The position numbers and the translations under genes are program-made. DNA of 64,000 nucleotides from Chryseobacterium sp. S0630 (GTDB lineage Bacteria; Bacteroidota; Bacteroidia; Flavobacteriales; Weeksellaceae), in NCBI RefSeq assembly GCF_024158915.1, contig NZ_JAMZGF010000014.1:1-64000 (forward strand), in the 5' to 3' direction. Under the pieces are notes generated by a model. That model was not told where the DNA came from. It saw nothing but the letters and a program-made list of their open reading frames with translations, and did no database searches. Below, piece by piece: positions 1 through 9,098 of this stretch (positions are counted from its first letter, which is position 1; every line of letters begins with the position of its first letter).

Positions 1-83
1 TATACTGCAAATTTATAGTGGTGCTAAAAGTTTCTTTGTAGTGGAAAAAGGAAGTTCACGTAGTAAAATCACTACACAGACTT

Positions 84-132
84 AAATAGAAAAGCCCTCA
101 ATACTTCGACAGTACTGAGGGCTTTTCTATTT
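84..132 (-). terminator. Rho-independent terminator of the secreted 180 aa gene
   Basis: A 22-bp stem (84-105 with 111-132) and a 5-nt loop. The single mismatch is A-C on the plus strand but a G-U wobble on the minus-strand RNA. This fits termination of the minus-strand gene ending at 148. Confidence 0.8.
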
Positions 133-147
133 AAAATTGTTATTTAC

Positions 148-690
148 TTACAATGCAGTGGCAGTATAAGTTATTTTTTGTGTGTAAGTTCCCTGTGGTT
201 TTCCCAGAAGAACCTTGGATGCATTTTCTGCAGAAATGGAATAGGCAATATTCAAAGACTGTTTCGTACCTAAACTTGCATTGCTCACCAGCACCTGATC
301 AGCTGTAGATAAAGTGACCTCATTCAGGGTTCCCACCAAACTTCCGCCCGGTATTGCTTTTACCTGCAATATATCTACAGGAATTAGGTTTGCACCACTT
401 ACAAAGTGTGTACCCTCAGATTTTACTTTTACATCAAAGTTTTTAGAGGAAATAATGACTAAACTGTTGGGAACGGTTACATTTTTTGATGAATTATAGT
501 CTTTTGTGCTCCCATAATTAAAATCTACGGCACCTTCTGAAGCAACAGAGCTAATGTCCATTGCAATAACATCCGATAAAATAATATTTACTGATGTACT
601 CACCTGCTCTGAATTTTGTGCCATAACCTGGTTGGTTCCTAAGGTGATTGCTCCCAGAGACAGCGCAATGATAAAGATTTGCTTTTTCAT
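148..690 (-). CDS. Secreted protein of unknown function
   Basis: The 180 aa product starts with a classic signal peptide (MKKQIFIIALSLGAITLG, Ala-rich cut near residue 24, VMAQ), so it should be exported to the periplasm or surface. The mature part is Ser/Thr/Val-rich and looks all-beta, ending in a segment with alternating hydrophobics and Thr (QKITYTATAL). This is the style of small pilin- or DUF4402-like Bacteroidota surface proteins, but I cannot assign a family with certainty. It is monocistronic: a strong terminator follows and about 170 nt of AT-rich spacer precede it. No catalytic motif is visible. Confidence 0.7.
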   Translation of the reverse strand: MKKQIFIIALSLGAITLGTNQVMAQNSEQVSTSVNIILSDVIAMDISSVASEGAVDFNYGSTKDYNSSKNVTVPNSLVIISSKNFDVKVKSEGTHFVSGANLIPVDILQVKAIPGGSLVGTLNEVTLSTADQVLVSNASLGTKQSLNIAYSISAENASKVLLGKPQGTYTQKITYTATAL

Positions 691-856
691 GATTAATAAA
701 TTTAGTGAGGTGTAATAATATTGTTATTCGGAATTCATTATAAATTTAATAACATTATATGACATTACCAAAGTTTTTTCATCATTGATTGAATATTACC
801 ACCATATAGTTCGCAGGTATTCAATCTAATAGCGTTAATTTTTATTCCAATCTTAG

Positions 857-1267
857 TTAATTATTAATAAGTATAGCTTTTCTTATTTTATGCCTTAATT
901 CTTGACTAAATTTTTTATTATTTTGAGTTGTACTCAAAAGCTGTATCATATTACTGTTCAAACATTCCATTTTAATAATAAAATATAAACACACATTTAA
1001 CCAGTAACCTTGGTGGTGATCAATAATATCTTTCAAGATGAGTTCTATAGGAAAAATATCGGGAAGTAATATATTATTTTTATTAATGAGCATTGTTAAC
1101 TGTTGACTCGCCGTTTCTATATTTTCAAAAATTATATAAAAAGGATAACCATAGAAATTATTCATATCAATATGTGTGGTTTTACCTTCGTAAACTATTT
1201 TCCAACAATTACCGCAAAAATAACATTCATAATTAATCTCTGATATATATATTATTCTTATCTCCAT
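857..1267 (-). CDS. Small cytosolic protein, candidate orphan immunity protein
   Basis: The 136 aa protein has no signal peptide. It is rich in Ile, Asn and Tyr and has a CxxC pair near the N-terminus (residues 15-18 region, CYFCGNC). I do not recognise a family. It begins only 16 nt after the end of a decayed toxin-like reading frame (1284-1562). In RHS loci this arrangement of toxin tail then small acidic or neutral protein is typical of an orphan toxin/immunity cassette. The immunity role is inferred from position only. Confidence 0.5.
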   Translation of the reverse strand: MEIRIIYISEINYECYFCGNCWKIVYEGKTTHIDMNNFYGYPFYIIFENIETASQQLTMLINKNNILLPDIFPIELILKDIIDHHQGYWLNVCLYFIIKMECLNSNMIQLLSTTQNNKKFSQELRHKIRKAILINN

Positions 1268-1283
1268 ATTGCATGATTAACTT

Positions 1284-1562
1284 TTAGACCTGTTTTCTGA
1301 TTTGATTATTCCATCTATGTTCAGAATTTTCATCTGTAATTATTGTGTCTCCTTGTCTTCTCAACATTCCTCCCACATAATTCCCTTTTTTATTTAATGA
1401 AAGACCTAACGTTTGGTGGGGGAAGCTGCGGCTTCTATACCTTCCATTTCTACTGCATTTGTATTTCCTCCAGAAATATGCCTAGCAGCAGACTTCCACT
1501 TCAAAGTTATAGACTTCTACTTTTTCATCCAAGAAATTAATAGATTCCAACAAAGAAATAAC
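1284..1562 (-). pseudogene. Decayed Hint/RHS-type toxin tail
   Basis: Three minus-strand segments in shifting frames read like one broken protein. The first (1562-1482) gives FLDEKVEVYNFEVE, resembling the end of a Hint (hedgehog/intein) module before its usual His-rich tail, and then stops. The second gives SAARHISGGNTNAVEMEG. The third gives GLSLNKKGNYVGGMLRRQ and ends at a TAA at 1284-1286. No frame is open across the whole stretch, so at least two frameshifts are present. It lies downstream of the RHS operon terminator and directly upstream of a small gene that may be its immunity partner. The Hint assignment rests on one short motif. Confidence 0.5.
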
Positions 1563-1566
1563 ATAA

Positions 1567-1601
1567 AAATGGCGCCACTTTACAACAAGTGACGCCATTT
1601 T
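1567..1601 (-). terminator. Terminator hairpin, copy 1 of an identical 35-bp element
   Basis: Stem arms aaatggcgccactt and aagtgacgccattt flank the loop TACAAC, followed by T-rich DNA on both sides. The one non-Watson-Crick pair is a G-U wobble on the minus-strand RNA, so it fits as the end of the RHS/lipoprotein operon that finishes at 1700. The same 35 bp recur exactly at 11197-11231, also just after a minus-strand operon. Confidence 0.75.
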
Positions 1602-1699
1602 TTTATTTTACTTTGATAAGAAATTAATTTATTATATACCTACCACAATGCCTGATTGTATAAAAAATAATAAGATCAAACAAAGAACCTAGTTATAAA

Positions 1700-2122
1700 T
1701 TACCATTGACTAGGATAAATTTTATAATACTTCAATATTTTATTCTTTTCAGAATCAACGAGTTTAAAATAAACCCCTTTATTTCCAGATCTCCAAAATT
1801 CTAGTCTATCATCTGCAAATAAGGTATCTTTTTTAGTAATAAATGCAAATACATAATAACTATCATCAGGAATAATAATTTGATGTTTAGTTACAATCTT
1901 TTGCTTAATATCCTCTAGCTTAAGGCTTAGCTTTTCATTTCGAAGATAAACCCGTTTTATATCATTGCTATCCGAAAAAAAATATTTTAAATCGGAAGCT
2001 ATCACATATTTACTATTATTAACAGTGTTTTTAGAATATATTAATACTATTTTTTGATTATTGCAAGATGTAATAATTGTTACTAATAATGCCAGTATTA
2101 TGGAATATTTAATCTTGATCAT
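1700..2122 (-). CDS. Lipoprotein, candidate immunity partner of the RHS metalloprotease toxin
   Basis: The 140 aa product has a lipoprotein signal peptide with a lipobox ending in Cys about residue 20 (TIITSC), so it should be lipid-anchored facing the periplasm. The rest is a small mixed alpha/beta domain with no recognised family. Its start overlaps the stop of the RHS gene by 4 nt (ATGA-type coupling), so it is translated with the toxin. A periplasmic lipoprotein coupled to a secreted toxin suits an immunity protein that meets the toxin outside the cytosol. An accessory or chaperone role is also possible. Confidence 0.6.
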   Translation of the reverse strand: MIKIKYSIILALLVTIITSCNNQKIVLIYSKNTVNNSKYVIASDLKYFFSDSNDIKRVYLRNEKLSLKLEDIKQKIVTKHQIIIPDDSYYVFAFITKKDTLFADDRLEFWRSGNKGVYFKLVDSEKNKILKYYKIYPSQW

Positions 2123-5100
2123 GGTTTTGGTTCTGTTGGTGGTTTAATTTTTGTAGAAGTTACACTTTCTACTGGATAAGGTATTATACCATAGTTTGTT
2201 CGTTTATCTTCGTTTAATTTTTGATTCATTTGATTCCCCAAATTTACGGTATTGTATTCTTCTTCTTCATCTATAAACCCAATATTTCGTTTATCTGGTG
2301 TCCATATTGATTTTTCAGCCTTTCCTTCATATTTATTTTGATTTCGTTCTCTATATTTACTTGGATTTGAAAAATGATTAAATCCATGCAGTATTTCATG
2401 TCCTAATCTTGAAGATGGACTATTATAGCCTACATTTCCTTCTTCCAAAGTTGATTTGGTGCCATCTTTCCTAAATCTGATACCTTCTAATGGATTAAAT
2501 TTCACAGATTTACTATTAGGATCATATTCATTTTTTTTTCCATTCTCTGTCTGTTCTGAAATTGTAAAAGTATTTTTCTTGTCATTGATCATAAAATCCA
2601 TAACATTAACTGTTGTAACATCTTTTCCTTCTCCAATAGTTATATTAAGAGCTTCCTGAGAATATAAGTAATCTAACGCCTTATAGACATTTCGATCAAA
2701 TTCATTTTCAATTTTAGCATAATCTCTATCCTTTTGATAGGAATAAATATTATTACCAAACCTAATATCTCTACCATCAGGATCGATAAATAAAACTGGA
2801 TTATTGACAGCATAGTTATATGGGCTATGTCTTCTATGCTTTTCCGACAAAGGATCAACAGCACCCCATCTTCCAAGATCTGACATATAAAACCTAGCAC
2901 CATAATCGTACATTCCAGTCTCCTGCAGTTCCTTCCCGTTATATTTATAATTTTTATAACCTCCCAATAATCCTTTATTGGTTCCAATATGATTCATTCC
3001 AAATGCATAATAATTATTGGTATCGGTTATTTCAAGAGTCCCTGCGCTACTTTTAGCAAAACTTACTCTGCTATTTCCAAGATGATCCTTATACTGATAA
3101 ATATAGCGGTTTTCTGTGAAACTGTAAAAACCTTCCGCCGTAGAAACAAAGTCTAGTATCCACAGAGGTTTAATCGGCTTTATGGCATTCACTTCATTTT
3201 CATTTTTAAAAGCTGCCTCTTCGTATGCGACACTTGTTCTGCACCAAAGACAAATTGTAGTTTCTGAAAAGCCATATTGAAAACCATCTAAATAATCCGT
3301 TATATTCGTCGTAATTGTTGTACTTCCTCTTCCTCCTCCGCTTGTATAGGTTTTACGGATTTTTGTACCATCGGCTTTATAAAGATAATCTAATCCAAAA
3401 TTATTAATTTCTCCTATAGAATTGGTCTGAGTAATTGAAAAGTTATCCGGTAAGTTAAGATAATTATAAGTTATACCATGGATCCCTTTATCAAGCATAG
3501 TATTCATATTTCCGTTCGAATCATAGTCAATCATATTATTTCCTCCTTCATAGCCCGTGTCATTCATTGCTGATTCAATTACTTTATCCAAACGGTTTCC
3601 TGTATATTGATAGATAAGATCATCCACCTGTACAAAAGTAGTCCCTTGTGATACGGGAGCTGCATTTCTTTTTAAGGTGTTTATATTACCATTGAGATCA
3701 TAGCTGAGATACTCATCAAAATAACCTGTATTCCCTGTAGACGGTTCTTTATAGAAAGCATTTCTTAACCTGTTCACTGCATCATATTCATAATTATAAC
3801 GTTTCAGAAGATTTTCCGATCCGTTGTTCCAATCAATTTCAGCAATATTACCATTGAATTTTCCTATGCTCTGAGAATTTACAGGATTTTGATACTTTAT
3901 TTCATATCCAAACAACTTTCCGTTCAGATTCGCAGGATCATTGATTTTTGTCAACCAACCTCTGATGTTATACTTATAATCAATTTGCTGAAGCGGAGCC
4001 CCAGCAGCAATTCCACCCACTTTTTTTGATTCCAACTGGGAAATTTCGTTATAGGTATTTTGAGCCAGATATTCTACGGGATTACTGTCAACCTGATGTT
4101 TGTGTACCACAAGCCTGTTCTGATTATCATATTCAAAGTTTTCTGTGATAATTCTTTCGGTATCTGTTTCTAATCTCTTATGTCTGGTAATGGTCTGTTT
4201 GGGGAGTCCTGCAAAATCAAGTTTTGATTCTGTTCTGGTGTAGCCTCCAAGATGGTTAATAGAGTGCTTTCCAATTACTCGTCCCTTAGTATCATAATAC
4301 GTGTAATTCTTAGTCCAGTTATCATCTTCTATATTCTTTACAAAGCTCATAACAGGAAACCCTTTGGTACTTCTTCCGTCTGCAGTAAGAGTTTCGGTAA
4401 GTACGGGTTCTCCCAAAACAGATAAAACAGATGGATTGAAGCTGTATTGGGGATATGAATCATAATAATTTACAGATAATAAAGTAACCCATTTAGACGC
4501 ATGAGGATAGGTAATATCAGGATCATAAAAAACATCCATACCCTGCCTGTTAAAAACAGCTGAGCTATTCCTCAACATATTTCCAGAACCATCAGCTAAT
4601 ATTTGCTCTGCGTTCCGGTCTCCTCCAGTAGCAATTCCAGTAATAACAACTCTTCCAAACTTATCATACTGGGTATATAGCCATTGTCCTTTTTTATTTA
4701 ATTCGGCATCCTGAGTTCCTACAATTCTGTCTTGCTTGTCATATATTATCAATTCCTTGCCTTTACCAGGAAGCTTTTTTTCTACCACCCTTCCTCTTCC
4801 ATCATATTTATACTGATAGCAAAGAGTATTCAAAACCGTATCCGGAACCGGTACTCCAGGGCTTAAGCTTTTAATAAGATCTGCTGCTTTAGGAGATAAA
4901 ACATATGCCAATTGATCATAGTTATTATAAACATAGTAAGTGTCTGTACTGTCAGTTGCATTCAGCATCTTTCTTACCAACACAACCTGACCCTTACCAT
5001 TTTTAAATTCGATGGTTTTATTTCCATCTTCATCCGTTACTGTACTCTTATACAATTGATTGGCTGTATAAGGAGTAGAAACCGTAATGAGTGTTTCAAA

Positions 5101-5610
5101 AGTACTGTAATTGAAAACCGCATTATATTTCTTCACTTCGCCATCTTCATTTGCATTGTATTCAAATTTCACAGGCTTTGTGCTCCATGCTGCTCCCACT
5201 TGCTTTTGTTCGAAAATCCTATCCAGAGGTGAATTTTCTAAGTTTTTGTGTGCAAAAGGAGTATTATCTCCATAATAAGTTTGAGCGGCTCCCTCTGCTC
5301 CTGATTGAATTCCGCCGTTTAATGTATTCATGGGCGCGGGAAGCCAGGTATCAACCTGTCTTCCAAATCCATCATATGGTATCGTTGTTACCAGATCTTT
5401 TCCTGTGGGAGTTGCTTTTATATTGACAATTTGTTTAGGCCTGCCCAGTCCATCAAAATACTGAACAGTTTCCGACGTTTTGGTAGGCTGGTTATTGGCA
5501 TCATAATCAAGATATGTTTTACTGTAAGTATAGTTTTCTGTTGTGCTTAGTTGGGCTTGTACAAAACCTGATATCATCAAAGCACCGATTGGAATTATGA
5601 GTTTCTTCAA
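2119..5610 (-). CDS. RHS-repeat polymorphic toxin with C-terminal M91-like metalloprotease domain
   Basis: The 1163 aa protein has an N-terminal signal peptide (ends near AQLST) and a DUF6443-like N-terminal region typical of Bacteroidota RHS proteins. A long run of YD/RHS repeats follows (for example YDGFGRQ, YDKFGRVV, YDSNGN). The RHS core ends at about residue 948 with the hallmark DPLSE...YAVNNP...DPDGRD. The variable C-terminus (949-1163, DNA 2119-2766) carries a zinc-protease HExxH motif, HEILH at 1071-1075, followed about 40 residues later by an acidic DEEEEY stretch. This resembles the NleD/peptidase M91 family, whose members cleave host proteins. The RHS shell probably encloses the toxin until release. 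The upstream gene is 5 nt away and the downstream lipoprotein overlaps by 4 nt. The M91 assignment is by motif only. Confidence 0.85.
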   Translation of the reverse strand: MKKLIIPIGALMISGFVQAQLSTTENYTYSKTYLDYDANNQPTKTSETVQYFDGLGRPKQIVNIKATPTGKDLVTTIPYDGFGRQVDTWLPAPMNTLNGGIQSGAEGAAQTYYGDNTPFAHKNLENSPLDRIFEQKQVGAAWSTKPVKFEYNANEDGEVKKYNAVFNYSTFETLITVSTPYTANQLYKSTVTDEDGNKTIEFKNGKGQVVLVRKMLNATDSTDTYYVYNNYDQLAYVLSPKAADLIKSLSPGVPVPDTVLNTLCYQYKYDGRGRVVEKKLPGKGKELIIYDKQDRIVGTQDAELNKKGQWLYTQYDKFGRVVITGIATGGDRNAEQILADGSGNMLRNSSAVFNRQGMDVFYDPDITYPHASKWVTLLSVNYYDSYPQYSFNPSVLSVLGEPVLTETLTADGRSTKGFPVMSFVKNIEDDNWTKNYTYYDTKGRVIGKHSINHLGGYTRTESKLDFAGLPKQTITRHKRLETDTERIITENFEYDNQNRLVVHKHQVDSNPVEYLAQNTYNEISQLESKKVGGIAAGAPLQQIDYKYNIRGWLTKINDPANLNGKLFGYEIKYQNPVNSQSIGKFNGNIAEIDWNNGSENLLKRYNYEYDAVNRLRNAFYKEPSTGNTGYFDEYLSYDLNGNINTLKRNAAPVSQGTTFVQVDDLIYQYTGNRLDKVIESAMNDTGYEGGNNMIDYDSNGNMNTMLDKGIHGITYNYLNLPDNFSITQTNSIGEINNFGLDYLYKADGTKIRKTYTSGGGRGSTTITTNITDYLDGFQYGFSETTICLWCRTSVAYEEAAFKNENEVNAIKPIKPLWILDFVSTAEGFYSFTENRYIYQYKDHLGNSRVSFAKSSAGTLEITDTNNYYAFGMNHIGTNKGLLGGYKNYKYNGKELQETGMYDYGARFYMSDLGRWGAVDPLSEKHRRHSPYNYAVNNPVLFIDPDGRDIRFGNNIYSYQKDRDYAKIENEFDRNVYKALDYLYSQEALNITIGEGKDVTTVNVMDFMINDKKNTFTISEQTENGKKNEYDPNSKSVKFNPLEGIRFRKDGTKSTLEEGNVGYNSPSSRLGHEILHGFNHFSNPSKYRERNQNKYEGKAEKSIWTPDKRNIGFIDEEEEYNTVNLGNQMNQKLNEDKRTNYGIIPYPVESVTSTKIKPPTEPKP

Positions 5611-5615
5611 CGGTA

Positions 5616-8600
5616 TTAGTTTTTATAGTTGTATTTCATTTCTTTTAACACTTTCCCATCCATATCAATGACTTTTTCAAGTCTGCCGGCTGTATCATAA
5701 ATATAGCGTTCTCGGATACCTGATGGCGGAGTAATGCTTCTTACCCCAACCAGTGGATCATAAGTGTAAGTAGTAATATTATAGTTTAATAATCTGAAAT
5801 AAGTACGGAAAACATCTAATTTAGTAACGAGCTGATTTTCCGCCTCCTCTGGCTGCAGATTATAAAATGTAGGATTAGCGTCTTTTTCAGAAGCTGTAAA
5901 AATATCTGCAAGTTGAGCCGGAGCACTTCCTTCAAGCTGTTCATAGGTAATACCTTCTACTTTAGCAATAGGATATAACTTATTATATCCCCAAACTAAA
6001 GAAACCGGAATCCCACTTTTTGTAGTATACTGCAGGAGATTCCCTTTATCATCATACTTATCGTATTTAACTTCAGTATCCCAGCTGCCAGCTTTGATAT
6101 CATACGACTGAGCAGAAGTCGGAAGATAGTTGTCCTGACTATCATATTTGGTTTGTGTAAAGCTTAGAGTTTTATTATCCGAAGTAACCTTTGTAGATAA
6201 TGGAATACCAGTCATGTTCTTATTAATCAGACGGTTGTTTCCCCAATCATTGGCATAATCATAATCTGTATAGATAATTTGGCTGTCAGAGGTTGTTAGC
6301 TTACTTGTATCCAGATTTCCAGAAGCATTGTACGTTAATTCTGTTTTTGTTACTAAAGCCGAGGTTCCTAAAAATGTAGTTTCAATAGTAGATTTAAGTC
6401 TTCTTTTACCTGTAATAAGAGGGCTCACTAAAAACTTATATTTAGTGACTGGCAAAGGATTTTGATAAGTGTCGCCAGTATAGGATAATCCAATTACAGG
6501 ACAACCTGAGTTAAACTGATAAGGATAAAAATTATTACTTGGGTCATAAAGTCCTGTCGATGTTTTAACAATCCCAAATGACGGGTATACACCATAGGTA
6601 TTGGGTAAATTATCATAGTTATTTATTTTTGAAGAGAGTTTATTTAGATTCTGATCAAAAACTTCAATCAATGTGTTCTCTCCATTGGAAGGAACATCTA
6701 CTTTCGGCATACCTTTTAAGTAAGTTCCTTGTATGTTGGTAAAATAGTATTTCGTATAACCTTTAGGTGTTCCGTCAATAACATTGATATCTTTCTCTAT
6801 AACCTCACTATAACCAAAAGATTTATTTCCACCTAATCCAAAATCACTGGAGTTGATTGAAATATCATTAAAAATTGAAATAGACTCACTCGGACATCCC
6901 CCAGTAGTTCCTGAAGGCAGAGATTTAGATGTTGCACCGCTTATAAGATTTATAGGACTAAATGCATAAATTAATTTTCCACCATTATAAGTATATTCTT
7001 TATGGGATAATAATTTACTATTTTCATAATTCTTTAATGATTTTATCCTTAAACCGCTTCCATAAGATATAGAAGTATCAATATCTGTATTATCAAAATA
7101 TGAGATACTACTTGATACAATCGCTCTATGGGTTCCATCTGTACTTCGGTAATTGATACCATTCTCAACATATACATAATATTCGGTAGTTGGATCTGTA
7201 TCATCAAGTACTGTTATTTCCTCACTCCAGGTGAGCTGATGTGTTTGTTCAAAAACACTTCCCGGAACATCCACCTTCCATTCTTTTATAACTGTCTCAA
7301 CCTGTTGTCCATTAACCATCTTTTTCTTACGAAATTGTATTTTACATTTTGTCATCTCATTCCAGTCACCATAATGAACTTCCGGATAATTTGGCCCCAT
7401 ATAGCCGTCATATATGGTATTATAAAACTTTATTGTTTTATTGGGAAGTTTGAAGGAAGAACCTTTAACAAAAATAGCCCCATTTGGCTCTGCTCCTCGA
7501 TGATTAACAGTTTGACCTTTATTACCATTTTGCAATTGAGTAGCAGTTGGTATAAACTGATTGGTAAATGTATTGGATTCATACTCGAACTCAGTACGTC
7601 CACCCGTGGGGTAAAATATTTTCTTAAGTATATTTGTTGCCACAGAGTTCACATTTGTATATCTCATGCTCCCCAAATAAGAACTGGGTGTTAATCCATA
7701 GTTTTTATAAGGAGCTGTTTTGAAATAATCAAAATACGATAAATCAGGAAGAAGATTATCACTTCCCACACCATTACTATATCCGTAAAAATCTGAACTT
7801 TTCATCTTATCAGGCATTATATTGGTAGTATCATATTCAAAAGTATATGGAGGAATAGATGTCGGGACAGAATTACCCATTTGATCATAGTTCACCTCTT
7901 GAATAGAATTTAATTTTAACCTTTTATTCTTATACCCTTCTTCCAACGTATTATTAATGGAATTAATTGGAAAATAATTTTGATTAAATACAAAACTTTT
8001 AATTTTCTTATTACTGTATTTTGACAGAATATCAACAGAACTTAATTTCTTAATTGGGGTCGCAGTAAAATGGGGTCGAATATCTTCCCTGTTATCCAAA
8101 TTAAATTGTATTTTAGTATCCTCTGTTTCTATACCTATCAATGTTTTTTTTTCATTAATTACAGCATTCGAGCTGCTGCTTAAAGCAGGACTCATTGTAA
8201 AATTTGTTAGATGAACAACTTGTGTAGGATACTGCTGATAGGTACTCTCATCCTGATATTTGAATGTAACAACTTTACCACTTACAAGTTCAATTCTGCT
8301 AACTTTAAAAGTATATGACAAATCAATGGTACTGGTCTGATCAGTTTTCGATGTTTCAACAGCATAAAAATAAAATTTGTCTCCTTTGTTGGTAGTCGCT
8401 ATCCAACCTTCAGTATTCCTGGAGAATTTTACATCATCATTATTTTCTAAAAATAAGATTTCATTGTTGTTCTCCGGGTTGTAAAAAAACCTTCCGGAAT
8501 ATCCATAAAAATTGTATGAAAAAATATCCGGCTGTCCCTTTTTACTCTTTAAACTGGTTATAATATCATAAGAATCATCTGTTGCTGGCTGAGCTCCTCC

Positions 8601-9083
8601 AGAAAGAAGACCTACATTATAATCATTGGCACCATATTGAAGTCTATACATTGGACTTTCCGATTGAACAGTGGGAAAGTTATTTTTAAAAATACTATAG
8701 CCCAATGTGCTGGCAAAACCATCTCCTCCTGTTACAAAGTCTTCGCTACCTCTAATCTCCTGTATAATAGTTCCTTCAGGCAAAAAATTCCATCCCAGGC
8801 CTACCCATGTAGCTTCATCAGCAACTTTAATACCTGAGGTATGATAACTTACAGCTAATGGAATTTCAATATTATCTATTTTAAGAGTATAAAGAGGTAT
8901 TGAAACTTCTGCTGTTCCAGTATAATGACCTACAGGAATATCTCCAAACCTGCCTAATAATGCCACTTCAGGAGATGTAGGAACATTTTTCACACTTGGG
9001 TCATACTGGTTGACTGTAGTTTGCCCTGAAGCATTATTTAATGTAGCTAATAATAAAATTATAGCTATTGTAGTTTTCTTCAT
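5616..9083 (-). CDS. Large RHS/YD-repeat-family secreted protein without a toxin tail
   Basis: The 1155 aa product begins with a signal peptide (cut near NNASGQ). Its N-terminal domain (about residues 35-120: SVKNVPTSPEVALLG, YHTSGIKVADEATWVGLGW) is the SpvB/TcaB-like beta-rich start seen in Bacteroidota RHS partner proteins. The C-terminus carries YD repeats (YIYDTAGRLEKVID) and stops right after them, with no RHS core closure or variable toxin tail. It sits just upstream of the toxin-bearing RHS protein (5 nt apart). The pair could therefore be the shell and toxin halves of one secreted complex, as in TcB/TcC. That pairing is inferred from order and spacing. Confidence 0.8.
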   Translation of the reverse strand: MKKTTIAIILLLATLNNASGQTTVNQYDPSVKNVPTSPEVALLGRFGDIPVGHYTGTAEVSIPLYTLKIDNIEIPLAVSYHTSGIKVADEATWVGLGWNFLPEGTIIQEIRGSEDFVTGGDGFASTLGYSIFKNNFPTVQSESPMYRLQYGANDYNVGLLSGGAQPATDDSYDIITSLKSKKGQPDIFSYNFYGYSGRFFYNPENNNEILFLENNDDVKFSRNTEGWIATTNKGDKFYFYAVETSKTDQTSTIDLSYTFKVSRIELVSGKVVTFKYQDESTYQQYPTQVVHLTNFTMSPALSSSSNAVINEKKTLIGIETEDTKIQFNLDNREDIRPHFTATPIKKLSSVDILSKYSNKKIKSFVFNQNYFPINSINNTLEEGYKNKRLKLNSIQEVNYDQMGNSVPTSIPPYTFEYDTTNIMPDKMKSSDFYGYSNGVGSDNLLPDLSYFDYFKTAPYKNYGLTPSSYLGSMRYTNVNSVATNILKKIFYPTGGRTEFEYESNTFTNQFIPTATQLQNGNKGQTVNHRGAEPNGAIFVKGSSFKLPNKTIKFYNTIYDGYMGPNYPEVHYGDWNEMTKCKIQFRKKKMVNGQQVETVIKEWKVDVPGSVFEQTHQLTWSEEITVLDDTDPTTEYYVYVENGINYRSTDGTHRAIVSSSISYFDNTDIDTSISYGSGLRIKSLKNYENSKLLSHKEYTYNGGKLIYAFSPINLISGATSKSLPSGTTGGCPSESISIFNDISINSSDFGLGGNKSFGYSEVIEKDINVIDGTPKGYTKYYFTNIQGTYLKGMPKVDVPSNGENTLIEVFDQNLNKLSSKINNYDNLPNTYGVYPSFGIVKTSTGLYDPSNNFYPYQFNSGCPVIGLSYTGDTYQNPLPVTKYKFLVSPLITGKRRLKSTIETTFLGTSALVTKTELTYNASGNLDTSKLTTSDSQIIYTDYDYANDWGNNRLINKNMTGIPLSTKVTSDNKTLSFTQTKYDSQDNYLPTSAQSYDIKAGSWDTEVKYDKYDDKGNLLQYTTKSGIPVSLVWGYNKLYPIAKVEGITYEQLEGSAPAQLADIFTASEKDANPTFYNLQPEEAENQLVTKLDVFRTYFRLLNYNITTYTYDPLVGVRSITPPSGIRERYIYDTAGRLEKVIDMDGKVLKEMKYNYKN

Positions 9084-9098
9084 GAAAATAATTAGGTT

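Noticed and set aside
1343..1540. Plus-strand 65-codon open frame
   Set aside because: It is antisense to the decayed toxin tail and has shadow-like composition.
7128..7694. Plus-strand 188-codon open frame
   Set aside because: It is antisense to the RHS-family gene at 5616-9083, with the Cys/Ile/Leu-rich composition typical of a shadow frame.
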